A DNA stretch of 64,000 nucleotides from Alligator mississippiensis (taxonomy: Eukaryota > Chordata > Crocodylia > Alligatoridae): contig NC_081837.1 in NCBI RefSeq assembly GCF_030867095.1, positions 16,448,501 through 16,512,500 on the forward strand, in the 5' to 3' direction. The translations under genes were made by a program, and so were the position numbers. The notes beneath the pieces were generated by a model that had not been told where the DNA came from, made no database searches, and saw only the letters and a program-made list of their open reading frames with translations. Below, piece after piece: positions 56,325 to 64,000 of the stretch (positions are counted from its first letter, which is position 1; every line of letters starts with the position of its first letter).

Positions 56325-59300
56325 GTACGTTTTTTTAACTGCTGGATTCTGAAATGAGGGGTTTTGTAAAACCTTGCTTTTTTAATCAGGTTTGTTTTCT
56401 GTATGTGGGACTCATCATTTTTTAAATAAGGTAGCAGGGCGTCTAAATGTGGGTTTCACTTAGCTGCTGTTGCATAAGTTTTGAGGTCAGCTTTGTTGGT
56501 TGGTGTATGAGCTACCTGGAAATCATCTCATGATGCCAACAAGCCACGCTTCTAAAATAGTGACTGTGCTGGGGTGACAACGTCAAGGGTCTTGGTGTAA
56601 ATTTAGCAGTTGCATCAAGTGCTGGAATGATGCACCTTTCCTTTATCTTGCCTCTAGATCTTGCTTATTGGTAGCTGAAACTGGTACTCCAGTCTCTTAT
56701 ACTCAGCAAATGTGTATAGTGGTAGGGAAGGGGAGGCAGAAACACCACTTAGGAAAAGTAGAGACCTGGCCTGTTCTTTGAATGTGCCTATACATGTGTG
56801 TGAGTAAGGGAGAAGTCAGAGTGTTGCAACAGTGATGGCAGGGAGGGCAAGACACGGACAATTCTTGGTTTGTTTTTAGGCTTTCTCTTCCACTTATGAA
56901 TCTTTTTTTTTTTTTTTTTAATTTCATGATAGTAAATTTGTTCTTTGGTTTGCAGGTATTTTTCTTTCTGAGTTGGCGGAAGAAGGGTTTTTTATTTTTC
57001 GCAGACTAATTCCCTCCGCTTTTTCCCTCACCCCCCCACCCCTTAGGTGGGTTTTTGCTTTCTGTTTTTAACAAGAGAGGAATTGTGTATATCAGTCATT
57101 CTCAACTAGGGTGCTAGGGCACTCTAGGGTGCCTTGGGATCCTTTCAGAGGTACCGCAGGATGTCATGCAATATTATCACTGTTAGGTGTGTAAATATAA
57201 TTCACAAGATAAACCAAGACATTTCAAATAGGAAGCCACAGTGTTAAAATTATTCTGATATGTTGTTGTATTTCTGAGTTTTTGCAACAGATGGATTGCT
57301 CTATTATTTTTCTGTAGTCAAAAACTAAGTGAAAACCAAGCACTGGCATTTTCCAAGAGGCGCCTTGAGTCTATCCAGAGCTGCCTCAAGTCTAAAAAGG
57401 TTGAGAACCACTGGTGTATATGCATGCATATATCCATATCATATGTATTTCAATTTATAATGTATTCTGCATTCTGAAGTAGCAGATGGAAACTTCTAAT
57501 TGTGAGAAGGTTCCCATTAATTGATCAGGTATTTTTTTTTCTCAGCCTCTGCTGAACAGCGGGTTTTCTTGTGCTAAGAATTAATAGTTAATATGCTGGT
57601 TCGTAGTGTTTAAAGATGGACCATTTACTTTTTAGTAGTGTTGCCAAGACTGCTACATGGTTGTGGAAACAGGATTATGTGGTAAGATTATTGTTGTTAT
57701 CCCAGCCTGTGTGAGAAGTCATTAGGATTTTGCGTGAGCTTGCAGTCTGCCAGTGTAGTTACATTTGCAGGATTGGAAGCCAGTCTTCACTCTGAGAACA
57801 AAATACTTCAGGAGGCTGAGAAGAACAGCGAACAGTGGAAAATTCTCAGCACATACACACTATAAACCATCTCACTTCTATTTATGACGTATTTCTGAGG
57901 TCATGTCTGCTAAAATTACCCACTACAATTTATGGTATTTGATTAGTCTGTGAAGGATTCTTGCTCCTGATAAAGTCTTTACAACAGTTAGACTGAAAAG
58001 TCTAAAGTTGACACCAGCAAGTCTTGCTTTTTGAGAGAGATTTTCAAACTGTTGAGAGCAAATAGTCCAAGCTGACCAAGACTTATATCCTGCATAGGAA
58101 ATTGGATCTCCATTCTTGCATGTTATTGTATTTACCTGAATCCAAGGCAACTTAGTATTTAAGATGACCCCCCCCAATAATTAGATTTTATACATGAAAA
58201 ATTATAAATTAATTATAATTTTACATGTATTTAATCTAATTTTTGGAAGGTTGTTATAATTTTCCCTCCCCCCCCCCCCCCCAAAGCAGCAGTGGGGAGA
58301 GGTGGGGAGGGCAGATCCTTGCCACTTGCTGCCTGCTTTCCTCCCCATTTCTGTCCTCCCTCTTGTGCATTTGTCTCCCACACCCCATGCCTGTGCCTGC
58401 CACCTGTTGCTCCCCCTTCCCTCTCCCCCTCTGGGTGGCTCTGGTTCTGGGGCAGTCAGAGGCCATCAGCAGCTGCAGTGGCCCCAGCAGGGCACCAGCA
58501 GCAGCAGCAGCTCTGGGTCATTTGGGACTGGAGCTAACGGTAAGCAGCAACGGGGAGGAGTAGTGAGGTAGTGACAGGCTGCAGGTCTTCCCCACACTTC
58601 CCTCTCATTCTCCCCTGTACTTTCACTGCCACATGCCACCAGCCCTGCCCAGGGCAGGCAGTGGCTGAGCTCTGGCTTTTATTCCAAGCCTGAGGCCAAA
58701 GCCAGAGCTCAGCTGCCTTCTGTCCTGGGCCAGTACTCAAGTCTAAGACGAGACCTTTTCTCCAACGTTGGTTGTAAGTGTGTGTGTTGGGGGGAAACCT
58801 TGTCTTGGATTTGAGTAAATATGGCACTTGGTGTTTTCTTTGGAAACCTGATATTCAGAATATAAGAATTTCTTTAAAATGCACCATTTTTATTAATGAT
58901 AAAACTGGACATTTCTGTTACACTATCGTATCAGCACCTAACTTACCTCTGCTGCAGTAGTTAATTGGACAAATATTTGTTGAGCAGGTTGGGTGCTTTA
59001 TTCCAAGAGAGACGTCAGTCTGGCTACTGCTGAAAGTACATAAGTTCTTCATAGTAAAATAAGTTCCCTAAAGACTTGTGTGTATTTAAATATGTAAAGA
59101 AATATGATAGCAGACTATGGTATATAGACTTGTTTACCTCTCTGTTGTTATTTCCAATTTAAGTTAGATCAGTATTGGCTGAAAGTGATTACCAGCCAAG
59201 GCTATTTAATGAACAAGGTAAACAGGCTGCTGTTGATTCAGTTCATATTGGATAGACAGCCACATAACACAAACCTTGATCATTCGTTGGTGGTTTCACT

Positions 59301-62300
59301 TCTTGACAAAGGAGAGAGTAGGTCCAAAAGATGCAGTGCCTCTCTTTCTCATTGTAATCCCCCTGTGTCTTTTTTGAGGCAGACTATCAGGATGTGGAGG
59401 AAGGTGTGCATTGCCCTGTGGGTGTTGCAAATGAAGGAACACTTTTTCCTTTGCTCTTGATCTAGTATTTTTCACAGAAATCTCTTGAATCATTTCTTGG
59501 CCAGGAGAAGAGCTGCTTTTGCAGTCACTCTTCTCAGCTTGTTGTCAAGTTGCTCTGAGGTTTGTATGTTTGGTTATTTTTTTCCAACAGATCTACTGGA
59601 CTGACTGTTTGTAGTGACTGCCAAGCCATCTGCCTAATGCTAACAGATATTTGTGTTAAGAGACATCAGCATCTTGCTCCTCACCCAGCTTTAGTCTTCA
59701 CCCAAACTTCCACAGATGAGTGTTCTCCAATATTGTACTGTGGAGAATCAAGGGATCATATTGTACTGACCGTGAAGAAACAGAACAAGGACTTGATCCT
59801 TTAGGAACCTGAGCACTTTATTCCAATTTAGTAAAGCATGCAAGTGTCTGCTCAAATTAAAATGAATGAGTAATTCCATTGATTTCAGTGATGCATCTGA
59901 CAAGCTTCAAATTAAGGCTTTGCTTAAAAGTGCTCAGTGTATTTTAATAGAATTAAATGCTCAGTATCTCTGGCTAGGTTTACAGGAGTGGGGTGCCATG
60001 GAAAGTCCAAACGTTACATTTGGACACAAGCCTGTATTAACTATGATGAGAGCCCAATGACACCTGCAGTTTAGGAACCCTGTGGCGACGCAGTCCCCAT
60101 AGCTCTTGCCAGCCCTTCTGTGATACTGTTTGAAAAAAGGAAATTGCAGCCTCCTTTGTGGCCTAGACCATAAATTTCAGGATTTATCTAATCCTGCCCC
60201 TGCCTCTTCTAAGGTCAGAGCTCCCTTTCTCTCTGATATTTGCCTCTAGAAACTACTCCAGCTGATGGTTCCAAAACTCTGTCCAGGTCATCTCAAATGT
60301 CAAGTATTCTTTTGTTTTACAGAATGAGAGAGGAAAAAAAAAAAGCTAGGCATAAGAAATTTGTTTAAGTGACTGATGGGAACTAGGCTGAGCTGCATAT
60401 ATTGAAACATATTTACCATGTTTCCAGTGTATTGCTAGTTTGTTGTTTTATTTTGATCCTGGGTGGAGAACCACATGGCATCCTTCTTAGGAGAAAGTGC
60501 TAAGATGAAATCACACTTGTCTAATTCTTGTTTTGGCTAACACAATATTCCCTGCTTTACTTTCCCATCTCTCCCTCTTCTCTTCCCTCAGGATTGTTGT
60601 TTACTCCTGAAATGCCTCTCACTGAGTCATCAATCAATCTTAAAGATTCATCAGAGCACATCATGGAAGCCACCCTTAGGGAATATGCTGGTATGAGGGG
60701 AAACATCCAATTAACTGCAAGCTGGTGCCTGTACCAGTGTAACAAGTAGAACTTGTACCAGCCAAGCTCATAGCTTTAGTACAAAACCATAAATTGAACA
60801 TACAGATAAGGCTCTTATTCAGCATGCAAAATGTTAGGTCCTTGGGGAACTGTGCCCTCCCGAAATACCAGGGTGATCAACCCATGCCTGCTCTGTGGGG
60901 CACATGAGGTGCCCCACAGGTGCATCCATTCGAGTGCGCTAGGGCACCAACTCTATCAGGAATGCCTCTGGGGATCAGGGATCAGAGTGGTACCTGGGGA
61001 GTGTCAGGGCTTAATTTATGGCCCTTTGACCAAAAAAGGTGGCTACCACTGAACTATATAATTGCTCTAATCTAGTGCAGCAGCATTGACAGCAGAACAG
61101 CCAAATGTAATACAGGGGTCTCTCTCCTTTTGCTTTTTTTTATTTTAGAGCTCAAGTAATTGAGGACTGACATTCCTCTTCCTGAATTAATATGGAGGGA
61201 ATTGTAGAGCGAGAACCTCTACAAGGCATTTCTACAAGTGTAACTTGGGTGCTCAACCCTGGGCCTTCAGGCCAAATCCAGAGCTATGGCATCTGGCCTG
61301 TGGGGAGCCCCGTGAGTTTCTCCCCTTGCATAGCCGGATCAGGGCTGGCTCCCTGCAGCTCCTACCCCCCCACCCCCCCCCCAGCCCGCTGGATGAGGCC
61401 TACCAGTGGAGCCCATCTGGCTTGTGGGGCAAAAAGTTTGAGCACCATGGTGTAACTTTATAGTGACTAAAAAAGATCATGCTGGAACTAATGTTTTCAT
61501 TAATCCTGTGTAGTTCTTCCCAGTATATGAAACATGTTCATTTATACAGTGAACAGAGCTCTGTTTGTAAGCAGAGCAAGGAAAGAGAAATATAAGGATT
61601 CTGTCCATACTGGATGAGATGTATTTATCAAATTCAGAAAGTCTGAGAAAATGGATTTTTGTGGCTTTATTCCCTTTAGGGACACATTTTATTTAGTTAA
61701 ATCAGAAATAGCAGAATGTAATCTAGGTACACTGGTCTGCTGCGTGTTGTTTGTTAGTACAGTTCCCCGCACTTTCCTGTGAGCCTCTAGTTCAGGCTAT
61801 GGATCATTTTGGAGTAGATGGTAGATCCTAGTCTGTGCCCTGCTCCTATCCTGGTGAAGTCCATTGCAGAGCTCCCATTAATATTGGTGAGCACTGGGTT
61901 GTGCCCCTAGTTTCCTCTTGCATTTGAAGGGAACTCGCTAATAGTATATATACCAGAGGAAGTAATCTGGTGGTATTGTACAGACCCTGATATGGCTATT
62001 CGAGATCTGTCTCAGATGCAAATTTTATAGAAGTAGAGGGGTGTGGAATCTATTTGTCTGGCGCTAAACCAGGCTGTTCCTTGTACCTTTCTTACACATC
62101 CACAAAGTACTAAGGGTGCTCCTGACTGGGACTGAACCAGCCATGTTTTGACACCCTTGTACATACAGATATTGATGGCAGGGCCCTGTTGAAATATAAT
62201 ACCAGGTCAAGTATGACCCCATGTACTTGTTTTTCCTGTCTGCTGTTGACATGCCTCATTAAAATCACTATAAAATCAATAAATATACCTGCAGATGGAT

Positions 62301-63945
62301 CTTAATCTGCTAAATTTACTGGCAGAGACATTCAAAACTACTGTTTTCCAGAGATAATTACCAGTGTAATGTGTTTGATGTATATAGATTCTCTTAGCTG
62401 AAGATTTTCTGAGTGCTATACAAAGGTGAAAGTTCACAACAAACCTGAGACATATGTATGCTAAATATTTCCCTTGCTTTGTAGAGGGAAAAGCTGAGGT
62501 GGAGAGAGGTTAAGTGAGATGTCCAAATTGACACAGTTAGCCACTAGCAGAACTGGATTGGAACTTGAGCGCTGATTCCTGGGTCTCTGCTTAATTAGAC
62601 CTGTGCCTAACTTCATGATGAAAATCAAGAGTGTATGTGCAAAACTATTATATCGGGTTTATAAATTTAGCCTCCAGGAAGCTATTTCAGTAGAGTACTT
62701 TGGAAATAAAAAGCTGTTGTGGAATTACCAAACAGATAACTAGCTGTAATTCATTTCTACTGAGTACATACAAGAGTTATTGGAAAATGAGAGAGAAACT
62801 TTAGCTATGTTTGTAGTAACAAGGCTTTAAAATGTCCTGGGAATAGGAGGCACTCATTTTAACCAAGAAGTAGTTATCAAATAGCTCGTTAGCTTTCTAG
62901 GGAAGGGAGTGACAGCTTTCTCTGACTTTATTCCTTATGTACCAGAAATTAACTTCTGCCTTGTGACTGCTATCATTGAAAACGGAAGAAGTTATGTATA
63001 TGATGATCTCTAGAGTTGTTTTTATCTGAATCTAAGTTACATTTCACTGTCTAAAGAATTCCTCTTTTTGTGGTTTTAATTTGACACAATTCATAAAAGT
63101 CAGGGCATGATGAGATTTTGCTATTATAAAATGAAAACCAACCCTGCAAAGTCTAAATAATGTCTGATGTTTTTGGACATTAAATTTAATGTTTTTGTGG
63201 AAGGGAAAGATATAGGCTATACATGCATCTTTATAGAAAACAAGAATTTCCCATTTAGGCCCCAGTTCAGGAAAGCATTTAAGCATGTGTTCAAGTTAAA
63301 GCACCTTCCCTAAAGAAGGATACTTTCCTAGCCTTGAAAAGTGAAATGTGGAAAATGTACCAGCTATTCATGGTTGGTTTTTTGAATTTTTTTCCCCAGG
63401 TCGCCATGGTGGAAGTGCAGTTAGAGATGCAGTATAAGTATCCCCAAATGCTGCTGATTGCTTTCAGTGCCTGCACAACAGTGCTGGTTGCAGTTCATCT
63501 CTTTGCCCTTCTCATCAGCACCTGTATACTACCTAATGTGGAAGCAGTAAGTAACATCCACAACCTGAACTCTATCAGTGAATCCCCACATGAGCGCATG
63601 CATCTCTACATAGAGCTGGCTTGGGGTTTCTCTACAGTCTTAGGAATCCTCCTTTTCCTTGCTGAGGTTGTGCTTCTCTGTTGGATAAAATTTCTGCCTG
63701 TGGACTCCATTATGAAAAATGAGACTACCATCATTCAGCAGCCCACTGGCCATGCTGGCTGGCAAGCAGCACTGGTTTCTACCATCATCATGGTGCCAGT
63801 GGGTCTGATTTTTGTGGTCTTCACCATCCACTTCTACCGGTCTCTCGTCCGGCACAAAACCGAGCGCCATAACCGGGAGATCGAAGAGCTCCACAAACTG
63901 AAAGTGCAATTAGATGGACATGACAGAGGGCTGCAGGTGGTGTGA
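56097..63945 (+). CDS. ORAI2: ORAI2 calcium release-activated channel subunit, complete
   Basis: Pore subunit of store-operated calcium channels in the plasma membrane, gated by STIM proteins of the endoplasmic reticulum. Coding exons 56097-56324 (76 codons) and 63400-63945 (181 codons plus TGA) give 257 aa, against 254 in human. Features: [21 protein letters not shown]-terminus, the STIM-responsive basic stretch [20 protein letters not shown], the TM1 selectivity-filter glutamate at residue 81 in AMVEVQLE (Orai1 E106), and the gating arginine at residue 66 (Orai1 R91). TM2 is [22 protein letters not shown]3 [22 protein letters not shown]4 [18 protein letters not shown] cytosolic coiled coil ([20 protein letters not shown]) ends it. 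The TM3-TM4 loop differs from human and contains an N-E-T sequon at residue 183. The start is the only in-frame ATG before the conserved N-terminus. Confidence 0.98.
57093..57413. mobile_element. hAT MITE, GGTTGAGAACCACTG family, best copy
   Basis: CAGTCATTCTCAACTAGGG to AAGGTTGAGAACCACTG, with exact GTGTATAT octamers on both sides (57085-57092, 57414-57421). The terminal inverted repeat is clear. Confidence 0.88.
58127..58823. mobile_element. DNA transposon with TTTACTCAAAT-type ends and internal hairpin, second copy
   Basis: Left end TGTATTTACCTGAATCCAAG, right end TCTTGGATTTGAGTAAATAT, good inverted repeats. It contains the same AATAATTAGATTTTATACAT hairpin and a C-rich tract as the copy at 6339. 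Confidence 0.75.
60869..61051. mobile_element. hAT-like MITE, GGTGATCAACC ends
   Basis: CAGGGTGATCAACCCATGCC to AAGGTGGCTACCACTG, imperfect inverted ends. It lies 200 bases from a related element at 61247. No convincing duplication. Confidence 0.55.
61247..61450. mobile_element. hAT-like MITE
   Basis: GGGTGCTCAACCCTGGG to AAGTTTGAGCACCATGG, inverted ends, with TGTAACTT on both sides (61239-61246, 61451-61458), an exact 8-base duplication. A C-rich run lies inside. Confidence 0.75.
62475..62600 (+). mobile_element. MIR-like SINE
   Basis: AGAGGGAAAAGCTGAGGTGG, AGAGAGGTTAAGTGAGATGT, TTGACACAGTTAGCCACTAG, AACTGGATTGGAACTTG match MIR in order. Confidence 0.75.
63400..63945 (+). CDS. ORAI2: ORAI2 last coding exon
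   Basis: Acceptor TTTTCCCCAG; the frame resumes [12 protein letters not shown]. It carries the pore glutamate, TM2-TM4, the extracellular loop and the C-terminal coiled coil, with TGA at 63943-63945. The 3' UTR continues beyond the window. Confidence 0.98.
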   Translation, partial: VAMVEVQLEMQYKYPQMLLIAFSACTTVLVAVHLFALLISTCILPNVEAVSNIHNLNSISESPHERMHLYIELAWGFSTVLGILLFLAEVVLLCWIKFLPVDSIMKNETTIIQQPTGHAGWQAALVSTIIMVPVGLIFVVFTIHFYRSLVRHKTERHNREIEELHKLKVQLDGHDRGLQVV

Positions 63946-64000
63946 CAGGAGCAGATACAGAATCAAAACAAATAATTGAGCTAACACAAATAGCAAAATA

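Larger units (their letters stand above)
56325..63399 (+). other. ORAI2 intron 2, 7.1 kb
   Basis: It holds a T17 tract near 56903, a hAT MITE with exact target duplication (57093-57413), a hairpin-bearing DNA transposon (58127-58823), two further hAT-like elements (60869-61051, 61247-61450) and a MIR-like SINE (62475-62600). 58830-60860 and 61460-62470 show nothing else I can name. Confidence 0.65.

Overview
The window is vertebrate nuclear DNA: three intron-rich genes on the + strand with GT-AG splice sites, two CpG-island promoters, and a dense background of old transposons. I recognise, in order, the 3' part of SH2B2 (also called APS; PH and SH2 adaptor), the whole of PRKRIP1, and ORAI2 through its stop codon. 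The order SH2B2-PRKRIP1-ORAI2 on one strand matches human 7q22 as I remember it, so this is a conserved amniote synteny block. Many CR1 LINE 3' ends, MIR-like SINEs and many non-autonomous hAT-type DNA elements with 8-bp target duplications suggest a crocodilian or turtle rather than a mammal or bird. That assignment is inference.

Layout. 1-5277: SH2B2 intron, whose upstream exons lie outside the window. 5278-31972: seven SH2B2 coding exons (388 codons plus stop) giving the second half of the PH domain, the linker, the SH2 domain and the C-terminal Cbl-binding tail. 31973 to about 35660 or 35730: SH2B2 3' UTR. About 35.7-38.56 kb: intergenic and repeat-rich. 38560-38738: CpG-island promoter with a perfect CRE. 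38739-46380: PRKRIP1, six exons, 188 aa, with its poly(A) signal at 47028. About 47.05-49.3 kb: intergenic. 49.3-49.83 kb: CpG island and probable non-coding exon 1 of ORAI2. 56097-63945: ORAI2, two coding exons, 257 aa. The window ends 55 bases into its 3' UTR.

The genes do not form an operon or a shared pathway. SH2B2 couples receptor tyrosine kinases and JAK2 to Cbl at the membrane, PRKRIP1 is a nuclear spliceosome-associated protein, and ORAI2 is a store-operated calcium channel subunit.

The non-coding part is where the unusual structure lies. I read at least fifteen hAT-like insertions. Three belong to one family with CAGGGATCC-type ends, several are GC-rich foldbacks, and many have 7/8 or 8/8 target duplications. 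There is also a 795-bp interval bounded by perfect 33-bp inverted repeats, a Tigger/pogo-like element in the SH2B2 3' UTR, two palindromic MITE families, and nested insertions (CR1 into hAT; hAT into another repeat). I found no CRISPR array, operon or new protein system. The longest uninterrupted reading frames outside the genes lie in GC-rich foldback repeats and do not look like genes.
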